A stretch of 64,000 nt of DNA from Bacteroides sp. M10 (GTDB lineage Bacteria > Bacteroidota > Bacteroidia > Bacteroidales > Bacteroidaceae): contig NZ_CP060488.1 in the NCBI RefSeq assembly GCF_014334015.1, positions 1,198,501-1,262,500 of the forward strand, given 5' to 3'. Positions 50,752 through 60,552 of this stretch are shown in pieces. The translations under genes were made by a program, and so were the position numbers. Each line of letters starts with the position of its first letter. Positions within the stretch are counted from its first letter, which is position 1. The notes below the pieces were generated by a model that did not search any database, had not been told where the DNA came from, and worked only from the letters and a program-made list of their open reading frames with translations.

Positions 50752-52077
50752 ATGAAAATTATGAAGAAATATCTATCAATATACACACTTCTGGCATTGA
50801 CTTGCATTGTATTACAATCTTGTCTTTTCTCTGAAGAAGAAATATTCGACGAATCATCTGCCAACAGAGCTACAGCCGATGTAATAAAATGCCAGGAGAT
50901 TCTTAAAGATGTTCCGAACGGATGGAAACTGGAATATTACATAGGAAGCAACTATTCTGCAGGTGCAGTCACTCTACTTATGAAATTTGACGGAAAACAG
51001 GTAGAAATGGCGTCGGAAGCAGGAGCAGAAGGTTACAAGCCGGGTACCATAATAACCTCCCTATATCAAGTTAAATCGGAACAAAGCACTATGCTCACTT
51101 TCGACTCATACAACCAGCTGATCCACATGTTTTCAGGTCCTTTAGGCCTGAACATGAACGTGGGAGGAGATTATGAGTTTATTATCATGAGCGCAACTCC
51201 CGACAAGGTTATTCTACAAGGAAAAAAATATAAAAATATAATGGAAATGACGCCTATGCCCAAAGACATACCATGGCGTATCCAGCTTGAAGATATCATT
51301 AACATCGAGAAAGATGCTTTTCTGAATACATATCGCATGGAGAAAGGGGACCAAGTACTGAACTACTTTATACGCGACAATGGCACAATGTCCACATTCT
51401 CCGTTTACAGTACCGATTATAGCAGTGCAGAAAGTTTACCATATATTTATACAGAAAAAGGGCTGAAGTTACAGTCTCCATATAATGTCAACGGAGTTGA
51501 AGTCCAGCACTTCAAATGGGATAAAAAGTCCAGGCTATTTGTTTGTACCGATGCAGATGCAACGGATATTGTATTAAAAGAGTATTATCCCGAAAATTAT
51601 CCGCAATACGAAGACTATATCGGTACCTACACTGCAACGGTTGACGATTACGATGAAGGCCCGATTACACAATCTGTAACCATCACTCCTAAAGTCAGAG
51701 GAGAAAGTTATACACTGAAAAGTATTGGCGGATTCAACTTCACTCTTCTGTATGACAAAGCCAGTGGGAAACTGACTTTAGATTCACAAAGTATAAGTCC
51801 GGCTTCTTCATCGTCTTACTACTTTGCGTGTGCGGCAGGTGTAGAAGGATACGCTCACACAGAATTAAGTTTGCCTTCACGCTTACGCAGTGGATTAGTA
51901 AATGTTACGGTGAAAACCAATCCTTTCACTTTCTACTTCGCGGATAAAGCAAGCCAAGAAAATACGTCATTGATAATCTGGGCTTATTCATCCGATGAAT
52001 ATTCAACTTCGGGGCTAATGGGTTACTGGAGCTGGTATAACTCAATCTTAATGGTAAAAGAAAACGAAGGTAATTAA
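50752..52077 (+). CDS. DUF4302-domain lipoprotein
   Basis: Lipoprotein of 441 residues with lipobox TCIVLQSCLFSEEE. A start three codons later (ATG 50761) is possible. The first mature segment has the DUF4302 pattern (SSANRATADVIKCQEILKDVPNGWKLEYYIG, YSAGAVTLLMKFDGKQVEMASE), followed by a beta-rich body (about 120-440). The family is found in SusCD operons with the zinc metallohydrolase and has no proven role; surface substrate binding is assumed. It starts 3 bases after the metallohydrolase stop and ends 7 bases before the BACON gene. Confidence 0.88.
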   Translation: MKIMKKYLSIYTLLALTCIVLQSCLFSEEEIFDESSANRATADVIKCQEILKDVPNGWKLEYYIGSNYSAGAVTLLMKFDGKQVEMASEAGAEGYKPGTIITSLYQVKSEQSTMLTFDSYNQLIHMFSGPLGLNMNVGGDYEFIIMSATPDKVILQGKKYKNIMEMTPMPKDIPWRIQLEDIINIEKDAFLNTYRMEKGDQVLNYFIRDNGTMSTFSVYSTDYSSAESLPYIYTEKGLKLQSPYNVNGVEVQHFKWDKKSRLFVCTDADATDIVLKEYYPENYPQYEDYIGTYTATVDDYDEGPITQSVTITPKVRGESYTLKSIGGFNFTLLYDKASGKLTLDSQSISPASSSSYYFACAAGVEGYAHTELSLPSRLRSGLVNVTVKTNPFTFYFADKASQENTSLIIWAYSSDEYSTSGLMGYWSWYNSILMVKENEGN

Positions 52078-52084
52078 TACAATT

Positions 52085-53125
52085 ATGAGAAAGTTTTTTA
52101 ATATATTCTTATTTGTACTTTGCACCATAGCAATAGTGGGATGCAATGATACGGAAAGCAGCGAATCCAAGTTAGAAATCAAAGCTGTAAATACTAATTT
52201 CCAGGCCCCCGGTGGAAGAGGGTATATACAACTCCAATCAACAGGGAATATCACAGCAGATGTTGATGCCGACTGGTGTGTGCTGAAAGAAGTAAACCCC
52301 AATGAAGTAGTATTCGAAGTAAAAGAAAACACCGGATACTCTGGTAGAAATGCTTTATTGACAATCAGCAACGGAGTAGAAAAAAAGGCATTCAATATCA
52401 ATCAATCCGGAGCTGTTTTCATCTTCGGCAAAGATGAGTGGATGCTCCGCACCGACAATAAAGCAGCTACGCTACCTATAAAATTACAAAGTTCTTTTGA
52501 TTATGTAATAGACATACCTGCAGAAGCTCAAAGCTGGTTATCATTTGAACAGAATGCGAAAGGAATAAATTTCAAAGTAAAAGAAAACACTTCCGGGAAA
52601 ATGAGAGGGGCTATTGTCAACGTGACAGCTAAAGACAGATCAACTTCTTATCAGGTGATACAATATGATGTGGACGAACTTATTGGAACATGGCAAGGAA
52701 TGTTTTCAGACGGACAGATGAATTACGGTTTGAAAGATGTTACGATTGAAAAACTGGGAAACGGAACATATCAGCTTTCAAACATGCTAACCGGCTTGCC
52801 CTATAAACTGAAAGCTAAAGCTGTAGATAACTGCCTGGCGCTTGAAGCCGGACAAAATCTGGGAGTCTTCGAAAACAACTCATATCTCTCATTCGAAATT
52901 CTTAGCTCTGATCTATATTATGTAAAAGACCCTTCCGTAACAATCTCATTAGGCCCTGTAATGTTAACAGACGGTACATTCGTTTTCGCTTTTTCGGGAA
53001 TAAAAGAGAGTGATCCTTTTGGTTTTGTTTTCCGGGTATATGAAGATGCAGAACTGCAGAAAGTTATAGACAATCTATCCATTTTTATCAACTGTATTCT
53101 TTTTAAAGAAGACATAATTCAATAA
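52085..53125 (+). CDS. BACON-domain lipoprotein
   Basis: Lipoprotein of 346 residues with lipobox CTIAIVGCNDTE (Cys21). Two Ig-like BACON modules are visible. The first (about 28-110) has IQLQSTGNITADVDADWC and FEVKENTGYSGRNALLTIS; the second (about 112-200) has LPIKLQSSFDYVIDIPAEAQSWLSF and FKVKENTSGKMRGAIVNVTA. The two share the pattern VKENT-x3-GR-A. A C-terminal lipocalin-like beta domain follows (about 200-346, IGTWQGMFSDGQMNYGLKDV). BACON modules are linked to binding of glycoproteins or mucin in Bacteroides, or serve as spacers. The context is the metallohydrolase/DUF4302 operon. Confidence 0.82.
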   Translation: MRKFFNIFLFVLCTIAIVGCNDTESSESKLEIKAVNTNFQAPGGRGYIQLQSTGNITADVDADWCVLKEVNPNEVVFEVKENTGYSGRNALLTISNGVEKKAFNINQSGAVFIFGKDEWMLRTDNKAATLPIKLQSSFDYVIDIPAEAQSWLSFEQNAKGINFKVKENTSGKMRGAIVNVTAKDRSTSYQVIQYDVDELIGTWQGMFSDGQMNYGLKDVTIEKLGNGTYQLSNMLTGLPYKLKAKAVDNCLALEAGQNLGVFENNSYLSFEILSSDLYYVKDPSVTISLGPVMLTDGTFVFAFSGIKESDPFGFVFRVYEDAELQKVIDNLSIFINCILFKEDIIQ

Positions 53126-53128
53126 CAT

Positions 53129-54262
53129 ATGAAAAAGATACTATTAACCAGCTTTATTGTGGCATTAGGATTACTTGGTGCAAGCTGTAAAGATGATAAT
53201 AATGCAGCAGGTGGAGGAGGAGAAATACTTCCGGATCAGCAGATAAGCTGTGAAATATTTATGCCGACTGATGGCGCAACCGTTATTATGTCAGACAAAC
53301 TGATTATCAGAGGAGAAGGGACTACAAACTATGGTAAAATCATTTCTGCAGAACTGAAAGTCGGGGAAGAGATTATCACTGACATCACTTCAGTTCCATT
53401 CTATTATGAGTATACCTTCTCCAAAGATGCCGAACCGGGAGAGCTGAAAATTGAGTTAGCAGTTAAAGGAGATCACGAAGGTAGTGCTTTGGCAACTATT
53501 ACAGTGACAACAGAACTCGGTGACAGACCTGCACCGCCTCAAATCGGAGAAGACCTCACAGATGTACGCGACGGAAATGTATACAAGACGATACAACTTG
53601 CAGAACAAATCTGGATGGCAGAAAATCTACGCTATTTGCCAGAACAGAATTTTGAAGTTTCCTCTACTAAGCCCAAGTATTATGTCATGTTCGACAGTGA
53701 TATTAAAACGGAATTGGGAAAAGCCTATTTAAAAGCTTACGGAGCTTACTATAACTTACCTGCAGCACTTCAAGGTGAAACTGCATCAGAAGCAAATGAA
53801 ACACGTAATATAAAAGGCGTTTGTCCCGACGGATGGCATATTCCATCACAAAAAGAATGGGAGACATTATCTAAGTATGTATTAGACTCGGGCATGGCTG
53901 CCATTATGAATGACGGACAGGTAGACGAAACAGCAATAGCGAAAGCTCTAGCCTCAACAACCATGTGGATGTTACCGGAATATACAGAAATAGAACCGCA
54001 ACCAACCTGGGTCGGTGTTGAAATGGAAAAAAACAACACAACCTTATTCAATGGTTTACCCATAGGCTTTCGTGCATGTGCAGGTGATGAAGAGTGGATG
54101 CATTCCTGTTATAGTGCCGGTTGGTGGAGTTCGACAGCTGGAATACAAATGGGAGCTGAATTTGGCATTACGGTACGCCTGTGGTCTGACTTGCAAACAT
54201 TTGTAACTAATGCGGAATTCAATCCAGGAGTAGGTCTTCCTGTCCGCTGTATCAGAGACTAA
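53129..54262 (+). CDS. FISUMP-domain lipoprotein, first copy
   Basis: Lipoprotein of 377 residues with lipobox GLLGASCKDDN (Cys20). An Ig-like N-terminal module (about 38-130, SCEIFMPTDGATVIMSDK, ELKVGEEIITDITSVPFYYEYTF) is followed by the Fibrobacter succinogenes major paralogous domain (about 145-377): DVRDGNVYKTIQLAEQIWMAENLRYLP, GVCPDGWHIPSQKEWETL, and the ending GLPVRCIRD. Both modules are paralogous to those of the next gene. FISUMP proteins are surface lipoproteins, probably substrate-binding; no activity is known. It starts 3 bases after the BACON gene. Confidence 0.9.
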   Translation: MKKILLTSFIVALGLLGASCKDDNNAAGGGGEILPDQQISCEIFMPTDGATVIMSDKLIIRGEGTTNYGKIISAELKVGEEIITDITSVPFYYEYTFSKDAEPGELKIELAVKGDHEGSALATITVTTELGDRPAPPQIGEDLTDVRDGNVYKTIQLAEQIWMAENLRYLPEQNFEVSSTKPKYYVMFDSDIKTELGKAYLKAYGAYYNLPAALQGETASEANETRNIKGVCPDGWHIPSQKEWETLSKYVLDSGMAAIMNDGQVDETAIAKALASTTMWMLPEYTEIEPQPTWVGVEMEKNNTTLFNGLPIGFRACAGDEEWMHSCYSAGWWSSTAGIQMGAEFGITVRLWSDLQTFVTNAEFNPGVGLPVRCIRD

Positions 54263-54298
54263 CTACTATATTATTACTCACTAAATATAAATACATTT

Positions 54299-55435
54299 AT
54301 GAAAAAATTTGGATTCTTTTTATTCGCAGTCTTAGGACTAATTGCTTGTGGTGATGATAACAACGATCCTGCCCCCGAGCAACATGTAACATGCTCCATA
54401 TCTGCACCTGCTGAAGGAGCTACAGTAAATATTACGGAAAAAATGACAATCAAAGGAGAAGCAACCATTGATTTTGGTGAAATCTTAAATGTAAATTTAA
54501 AAGTAGGAGGTAAAACTGTTTCAGAAGTTACTACAGTGCCCTTTAGTTATGATTATACATTTGAAGCTAATCAAGCCGAAGGAACATTGAAAATTGAACT
54601 TACCGTGAAAGGTGATCAGGGAACAATGGCCACAAGTGAAGTTAATATAACTCTGACAAAGCCAGAACCAACTCCCGAACCTGGTAAAGGAGAAATGATT
54701 GACTCACGTGATAACCATGTATACAAGACCGTAGAAATCGGTGAACAAACATGGATGGCTGAAAATCTGGCTTATTTACCTAAGGTGAATAAACCAATAA
54801 CTGCAGTAACTTGTGAGGGCGAAACTCTCTATTACGTTTTAAACTATGATGGTGAAGATGTAAATGCGGCTAAAAGCACAGCAGAATATAAATTATACGG
54901 AGCTTTGTATAATTGGTATGCGGCTATGAACAAAGAAAGCGCAGAAGGAAGTAACGCTGACGCAATACCTAGCGGTGTACAAGGAATCTGCCCTAACGGA
55001 TGGCACTTGCCTAGCAAAGCAGAATGGAAAAAACTAGAGGATTTTGTTGCAAGTAAGCTTGATCCCGTGAAAGGAAATGTTTTCAAAGATGATTTCGGAG
55101 GTGAGAGTTTCGATGATGATTGTAAAAATGTATGGTCAGCACTAGCCGGTATACATGCCTCTAAAGGTTGGGGAAATTCTGGTAATTCAGACACTAATCC
55201 GGATCTCGCAAATGGACCTCGTAATACTTACGGTTTTAACGTACTACCTGCTGGCCAGTGCTATCAAACAGGGACCTTCGGATGGACCGATGGTACAACT
55301 AGTTTTTGGACTACTGACTTCCAAAGTCAGGGAGGTGGCAATATCATGTTCAGCAATAATAGCTACAATTTAGATTATTCCAAGTATGGTTCCACTCCTA
55401 AACGCGGCTATTCCATACGTTGCGTGAAAAACTAA
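54299..55435 (+). CDS. FISUMP-domain lipoprotein, second copy
   Basis: Lipoprotein of 378 residues, tandem paralog of the preceding protein, with lipobox LGLIACGDDNN (Cys17). The Ig-like module (about 32-120, TCSISAPAEGATVNITEK, LKVGGKTVSEVTTVPFSYDYTF) is joined by a Pro-rich linker (KPEPTPEPGKGE) to the FISUMP domain: DNHVYKTVEIGEQTWMAENLAYLP, GICPNGWHLPSKAEWKKL, YGFNVLPAGQCYQTGTFGW and RGYSIRCVKN. It keeps the longer canonical C-terminal half that the first copy has reduced. It is the last gene of the ECF-controlled operon, followed by a good terminator at 55490-55523. Confidence 0.9.
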   Translation: MKKFGFFLFAVLGLIACGDDNNDPAPEQHVTCSISAPAEGATVNITEKMTIKGEATIDFGEILNVNLKVGGKTVSEVTTVPFSYDYTFEANQAEGTLKIELTVKGDQGTMATSEVNITLTKPEPTPEPGKGEMIDSRDNHVYKTVEIGEQTWMAENLAYLPKVNKPITAVTCEGETLYYVLNYDGEDVNAAKSTAEYKLYGALYNWYAAMNKESAEGSNADAIPSGVQGICPNGWHLPSKAEWKKLEDFVASKLDPVKGNVFKDDFGGESFDDDCKNVWSALAGIHASKGWGNSGNSDTNPDLANGPRNTYGFNVLPAGQCYQTGTFGWTDGTTSFWTTDFQSQGGGNIMFSNNSYNLDYSKYGSTPKRGYSIRCVKN

Positions 55436-55489
55436 TATAAAAACATAGATATTTTCAAATATAAAAAATTCTCTCTTAAGTAACCATAA

Positions 55490-55523
55490 AGAAGGTATGT
55501 CGGGATGACACACCTTCTTTTTT
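55490..55523 (+). terminator. Terminator of the ECF/SusCD/FISUMP operon
   Basis: AGAAGGT pairs with ACCTTCT, and the inner ATGTC/GACAC region extends the stem, around 55490-55518, followed by TTTTTT. It lies 55 bases after the stop of the second FISUMP gene. Confidence 0.8.
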
Positions 55524-55673
55524 AATTTATAGATAAACAATACAAAGCTATCAATTCACCACTTCACAGAAAAGCAAAACAAAAAAACAAACAATCTTAG
55601 CAACAAACTAATCAAAAATTTGTTTACTTTGTATCCCATCAATGATTGAACTACTAACAAATCCCACATAATT

Positions 55674-57830
55674 ATGGCGAAAAAGAAAGAAAAGAAAGAG
55701 AAAAAGGCCGGCAAAAGAATGAGTAAGAAAGAGCTGGCAGCGTTGTTAATAGACTTTTTCCATGCCAAACCGAACGAGACCTTGAGTATGAAATATATTT
55801 TCTCGGAATTGCGTCTCACCACCCATCCGCAGAAAATGCTATGCGTTGATATACTACATGACCTTTTGGATGACGATTATATTTCCGAAATAGAAAAAGG
55901 GAAGTTCCGTCTCAATAACCATGGAACAGAGATGGTGGGTACTTTCCAACGGAAAAGCAATGGCAAAAACTCATTTATCCCCGAAGGAGGAGGTGAACCG
56001 ATATTTGTGGCCGAACGTAACTCGGCACATGCCATGAACAATGACAAAGTAAAGATCACCTTCTATGCCAAACGCAAGAACAAAGACGCCGAGGGCGAAG
56101 TAATAGAAATACTGGAACGTGCCAACGATACTTTCGTCGGAACGCTGGAAGTAGCTAAATCCTATGCATTCCTGGTGACGGAAAACCGTACACTTGCCAA
56201 TGACATCTTTATTCCGAAAGACAAGCTGAAAGGCGGAAAGACCGGCGATAAAGCCATCGTGAAAGTAACCGAATGGCCGGATAAAGCAAAGAATCCTATC
56301 GGACAAGTAATAGACATATTAGGCCAAGCCGGTGATAACACTACGGAAATGCACGCCATTCTTGCAGAATTCGGCTTGCCGTACGTATATCCAAAAGCTG
56401 TGGAAACAGCCGCAGACAAGATACCTGCCGAGATTTCAGCAGAAGAAATTGCCAAACGCGAAGATTTCCGCAAGACCACCACTTTCACCATCGACCCGAA
56501 AGACGCCAAAGACTTTGACGACGCACTTTCTATCCGCAAACAGAAAGACGGATTATGGGAAGTAGGTGTGCACATCGCCGACGTGACACATTACGTAAAA
56601 GAAGGAGGAATCATCGACAAAGAAGCAGAGAAGCGGGCAACCTCCGTTTATCTGGTAGACCGTACCATCCCGATGCTTCCCGAACGGTTGTGCAACTTCA
56701 TCTGTTCACTCCGTCCGAATGAAGAAAAACTTGCCTTCTCCGTCATCTTTGATATTACTGAAAAGGGAGAAGTCAGAGACTCGCGCATCGTACACACAGT
56801 CATCAATTCCGACCGCCGTTTCACTTACGAAGAGGCGCAGCAGATTATTGAAACCAAAGAAGGAGACTACAAAGAAGAAGTACTCACACTGGATACCATT
56901 GCCAAAGCACTTCGCGAAAAACGTTTCGCGGCAGGAGCCATCAACTTCGACCGCTACGAGGTGAAATTTGAAATTGACGAGAAAGGAAAACCGATCAGCG
57001 TATATTTCAAAGAATCAAAAGATGCCAATAAACTGGTAGAAGAATTCATGTTGCTTGCCAACAGAACAGTGGCAGAATTCGTCGGTAAAGTTCCTAAAAA
57101 TAAAAAGCCCAAAGTGCTTCCTTACCGTATCCACGATCTTCCCGATCCGGAGAAACTGGAGAATCTATCACAATTCATCGCCCGCTTCGGCTACAAAGTA
57201 CGTACAAGCGGAACGAAGACGGATATTTCAAAATCCATCAACCACCTGCTGGACGACATACACGGAAAGAAAGAAGAGAACCTGATTGAAACCGTATCTA
57301 TCCGTGCCATGCAAAAAGCCCGTTATTCGACTCACAACATCGGTCACTATGGACTGGCATTCGAATATTACACCCACTTTACTTCACCCATCCGCCGTTT
57401 CCCGGACATGATGGTACACCGTCTGGTAACGAAGTATATGGACGGAGGACGCAGTGTATCCGAAGCTAAATACGAAGACCTATGCGACCACAGTTCGAAC
57501 ATGGAACAAATTGCAGCCAACGCTGAACGCGCTTCCATCAAATACAAACAAGTGGAATTCATGAGCGAACGTCTGGGACAGATTTATGACGGCGTTATCT
57601 CCGGCGTCACCGAATGGGGGCTCTACGTAGAACTGAACGAGAACAAATGCGAAGGTCTGGTTCCTGTCCGTGATCTGGACGACGATTATTACGAATTCGA
57701 TGAAAAGAACTATTGTCTTCGCGGACGTCGCAAAAATAAAATCTATAGTTTGGGAGATGCCATCACCGTTCGCGTAGCCCGCGCTAATCTGGAAAAGAAA
57801 CAGTTGGACTTTGAATTAATAGAAAAATAA
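55674..57830 (+). CDS. rnr: Ribonuclease R
   Basis: 3'-5' exoribonuclease that degrades structured RNA, 718 residues. A Lys-rich N terminus (AKKKEKKEKKAGKRM) precedes a winged-helix part (about 20-80). Cold-shock domains follow (about 85-240, FIPEGGGEPIFV). The RNB catalytic domain (about 255-585) has the metal-binding Asp cluster in TIDPKDAKDFDDAL, then VGVHIADVTHYV, and YTHFTSPIRRFPDMMVHRL. The S1 domain is at about 635-715 (YDGVISGVTEWGLYVEL). The start ATG 55674 opens MAKKKEKK. It is a single gene, converging with the symporter gene at a bidirectional terminator. Confidence 0.96.
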   Translation: MAKKKEKKEKKAGKRMSKKELAALLIDFFHAKPNETLSMKYIFSELRLTTHPQKMLCVDILHDLLDDDYISEIEKGKFRLNNHGTEMVGTFQRKSNGKNSFIPEGGGEPIFVAERNSAHAMNNDKVKITFYAKRKNKDAEGEVIEILERANDTFVGTLEVAKSYAFLVTENRTLANDIFIPKDKLKGGKTGDKAIVKVTEWPDKAKNPIGQVIDILGQAGDNTTEMHAILAEFGLPYVYPKAVETAADKIPAEISAEEIAKREDFRKTTTFTIDPKDAKDFDDALSIRKQKDGLWEVGVHIADVTHYVKEGGIIDKEAEKRATSVYLVDRTIPMLPERLCNFICSLRPNEEKLAFSVIFDITEKGEVRDSRIVHTVINSDRRFTYEEAQQIIETKEGDYKEEVLTLDTIAKALREKRFAAGAINFDRYEVKFEIDEKGKPISVYFKESKDANKLVEEFMLLANRTVAEFVGKVPKNKKPKVLPYRIHDLPDPEKLENLSQFIARFGYKVRTSGTKTDISKSINHLLDDIHGKKEENLIETVSIRAMQKARYSTHNIGHYGLAFEYYTHFTSPIRRFPDMMVHRLVTKYMDGGRSVSEAKYEDLCDHSSNMEQIAANAERASIKYKQVEFMSERLGQIYDGVISGVTEWGLYVELNENKCEGLVPVRDLDDDYYEFDEKNYCLRGRRKNKIYSLGDAITVRVARANLEKKQLDFELIEK

Positions 57831-57869
57831 AATCAAAGACTCGGTTTCTATCCCTAATATATTAAAAAG

Positions 57870-57915
57870 AACTCGATGTACGAGAAAAGCAAACAGACTT
57901 CTCCCACATCGAGTT
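57870..57915. terminator. Bidirectional terminator between rnr and the symporter gene
   Basis: AACTCGATGT (57870-57879) and ACATCGAGTT (57906-57915) form a perfect 10-bp stem with a 26-base loop. Ts follow on both strands (CTTTTTA on plus, TCTTTTTAAT on minus). Confidence 0.8.
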
Positions 57916-57928
57916 CTTTTTATTTTAA

Positions 57929-59524
57929 TTATGCAAAAACTAACAATACAATTAAGCAAAGTGCTATCAACATATAGGATAACTTACGATAATTCTTATA
58001 AAACGGTAGTTTCTGCAGAGCAACTGTTTCTTCATCAAAATCAGCTTTCGTCCATATATAAGGCTTTACTATCTTATAATCAGGAGCAGGAGTCAAATAA
58101 CTGATTACTAACATTATCAACATACTCCATGCCAGATAAATTGGTACAGTCAACAAGAAATGGATATCTCCGAAAATAGAATATCCGAAATAAATCTTGA
58201 AAACTAAATTAGTCATTCCCAAAAGTGCTCCACCTATCAGACCATAAAATGCCCCTTGTGAAGTAGCCCGCTTCCAAAAAATACCCAAAAAGAAAACAGA
58301 AACAATAGGAGGAGCCAACATAGACAACATTTCCTGATAATATTTAAGTAAAGAGCCAAATTTTTCCCCAATCTGTGGAGCCCAAGCCACTGCTATAATC
58401 AGCACAACAGCAGAAACAATCCGTCCGACAAATACCTGTTCTTTCGAAGAAACATTCTTCTTCATTTTTAAATAGAAGTCCATCGTAAAGAGAGTTGCTA
58501 CAGAATTCAATAAACCACTGATAGAAGAAGTCAAAGCAGCAACTAACGCAGCCAATAAAAAGCCAACCATACCGACAGGCATCATTTCAATAACCAAAGA
58601 AGGATATACCATATCCGGTTTCTCCAATCCCGGGAAGAACTTTTGCGCCATAACACCCGGAATTATAATGATAAACAAAGTTATCAGGGTTAACAATCCT
58701 ACCAATAATACTCCCTTTCGACCTTCATCAATGCTCTTTGCTGTCAATGCACGTTGTACCAGTTGCTGGTTATTTCCCCAAAAGAAAAATCCCAGTATAG
58801 GAATACCCAAGATCATTCCCAGCCAAGGAACAGAAGGATCATCTAACGGGCGAACCAATTTCATCATAACTCCTTGATTAAACTGTTCGGCAACGTATGC
58901 CGCACCTCCCTTTTCCGCCAGAATCCATGTTAAGGCAATAGCTCCGATTGTCAAAATAATACCCTGTATCAAATCCACCCGGATAGCAGCAGACAATCCA
59001 CCCGGAATAGTATAAATAGCAACTATTACCGCAAAAATAACAGCTAATGTGGTCAAACTGACCTCTGGAAAAACCAGTTTCATAACCAATGCTGCTGCAT
59101 AAAGCGAACCGGCTGCATCTAAGAATATATTAATTAAAATAGTGATGCCAGAAAAATAATAGCGCGAACGTACATCAAACCTGCGTTCCAGAAATTCCGG
59201 CAAAGTAAATATCCTCGACTTAATATAAAAAGGAAGAAAAAACCATGCAAAAATAATCATTACAAAGATTGACATCAGGTTATAATTAAATACGGCAATC
59301 CCGGTAGAATAAGCATCTCCGGCCTGCCCTATTAAAGTAGAACTTGATATACTGGCCGCAAACATTGAAAATCCGATGACCGGCCAAGTCATACTTCGCC
59401 CAGCCAAAAAATAAGACTCCGAATCACTCGTTTTCCTGTAGCGTAATCCCGCATAGACTATGAATACGAAATACAAAACTATGATAACCAGGTCGGTGAT
59501 TGTTAATGTATTAGTCCAGTTCAT
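57929..59524 (-). CDS. Sodium:solute symporter (SSS family)
   Basis: Inner-membrane transporter of 531 residues with about 13-14 hydrophobic spans. The SSS pattern is clear: the first helix LVIIVLYFVFIVYAGLRYRK, the sugar-type motif ESYFLAGRSMTWPVIGFSMFAASISSSTLIGQ, and VALVAALTSSISGLLNSVATLFTMDFYLK. The family couples Na+ entry to uptake of sugars, sialic acids or similar solutes. It overlaps the GH130 gene by four bases and is the last gene of the operon, so it probably imports the sugar or oligosaccharide that GH130 and upstream enzymes handle. The substrate is not readable from sequence. Confidence 0.93.
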   Translation of the reverse strand: MNWTNTLTITDLVIIVLYFVFIVYAGLRYRKTSDSESYFLAGRSMTWPVIGFSMFAASISSSTLIGQAGDAYSTGIAVFNYNLMSIFVMIIFAWFFLPFYIKSRIFTLPEFLERRFDVRSRYYFSGITILINIFLDAAGSLYAAALVMKLVFPEVSLTTLAVIFAVIVAIYTIPGGLSAAIRVDLIQGIILTIGAIALTWILAEKGGAAYVAEQFNQGVMMKLVRPLDDPSVPWLGMILGIPILGFFFWGNNQQLVQRALTAKSIDEGRKGVLLVGLLTLITLFIIIIPGVMAQKFFPGLEKPDMVYPSLVIEMMPVGMVGFLLAALVAALTSSISGLLNSVATLFTMDFYLKMKKNVSSKEQVFVGRIVSAVVLIIAVAWAPQIGEKFGSLLKYYQEMLSMLAPPIVSVFFLGIFWKRATSQGAFYGLIGGALLGMTNLVFKIYFGYSIFGDIHFLLTVPIYLAWSMLIMLVISYLTPAPDYKIVKPYIWTKADFDEETVALQKLPFYKNYRKLSYMLIALCLIVLLVFA

Positions 59525-60540
59525 ACTTTCTGAGTTAAAATGAAAGTTACCAGCTCATCTACGTTCGCAGTAGCCACACCGACATATTTATCAGCACCAC
59601 CATAGTATACATAAAGAGTATCACCAACAATAACGTTACCAGTAGGGAATACACACCCTTTATAGAAACCATCTATCTCATAAGAAAACTCCGGTTCCAG
59701 AATCCAATCTTTAGTACGTCCCAGAACCTTAGTCGGATCATTCAGATCAAGCATCATTGCTCCTACTCTGTAATAACCGCAACCGCCATTTTCAACCCCA
59801 TGATAAAGAACGAGCCACCCTTTATCCGTTTTTAAAGGAGGAGTGCTTCCACCTATTTTTTCCTCCCAACCACCATCGATTCCTTCAATCAGTAAATGAC
59901 TGGGCTCATTCCAAACTAACAAATCATCTGAATAACGTAACCAGATAGCAGGATGTTTTGGACCATACTGTGGCCCAATCCATTCCTTAGGACGATGTAA
60001 CATTGCATATTTCCCATTGATTTTCTCCGGAAAAAGAATAACATCACGATCATCTAAATTTGATTGTGTAATACGCCCCAGTCGAATCCATTTCTTAAAA
60101 TCCTTTGTCATAGCCAATGCCGTATTAGCCATATTGCGTTTTAAGAAATAAGGTGCATTTTCTCCGAAATCACGGACAATGACCTCATCGTGTGCAAATT
60201 TCCAATATTGTCCGGGAGCACAAGGACGAAAGGCATAAGTCACATAATAATAATCATCAAACTTCACTACGCGAGCATCTTCCACACACCCTGCATCTTC
60301 TCCATCAACAGAAGGACCAAATGCCGGCTCATCAGACACACGCTCAAAATGAAAGCCATCCTCACTGACAGCCAGACCGAAACGAATAATGTGTTCTTTA
60401 TCATCACCCGCTGCTCTGTATAACATATAGAACCTACCGTTCTCATACCAGACACCAGGATTGCATACAACCAAATTCTCCCAATGATTCGTTGGATTAG
60501 GAGACAAAATAGGGTTAAAAGTTGATTTTGTTAGTTTCAT
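59521..60540 (-). CDS. GH130-family mannoside phosphorylase or hydrolase
   Basis: Cytoplasmic-type five-bladed propeller enzyme of 339 residues, without a signal peptide. GH130 motifs are VWYENGRFYMLYRAAG, FGLAVSEDGFHFE, CVEDARVVKFDDYYYVTYA, ALAMTKDFKKWIRLG, DDRDVILFPEKINGKYAMLHRP and YYGGADKYVGVA. Family members use phosphate to split beta-mannosides (mannosyl-glucose, mannosyl-GlcNAc, or beta-1,2-mannobiose) or hydrolyse them; which one cannot be decided here. The absence of a signal peptide and the symporter overlapping its 3' end fit intracellular phosphorolysis of an imported disaccharide. It starts 12 bases after the upstream gene. Confidence 0.92.
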   Translation of the reverse strand: MKLTKSTFNPILSPNPTNHWENLVVCNPGVWYENGRFYMLYRAAGDDKEHIIRFGLAVSEDGFHFERVSDEPAFGPSVDGEDAGCVEDARVVKFDDYYYVTYAFRPCAPGQYWKFAHDEVIVRDFGENAPYFLKRNMANTALAMTKDFKKWIRLGRITQSNLDDRDVILFPEKINGKYAMLHRPKEWIGPQYGPKHPAIWLRYSDDLLVWNEPSHLLIEGIDGGWEEKIGGSTPPLKTDKGWLVLYHGVENGGCGYYRVGAMMLDLNDPTKVLGRTKDWILEPEFSYEIDGFYKGCVFPTGNVIVGDTLYVYYGGADKYVGVATANVDELVTFILTQKV

Positions 60541-60552
60541 CTTTACTTTATT

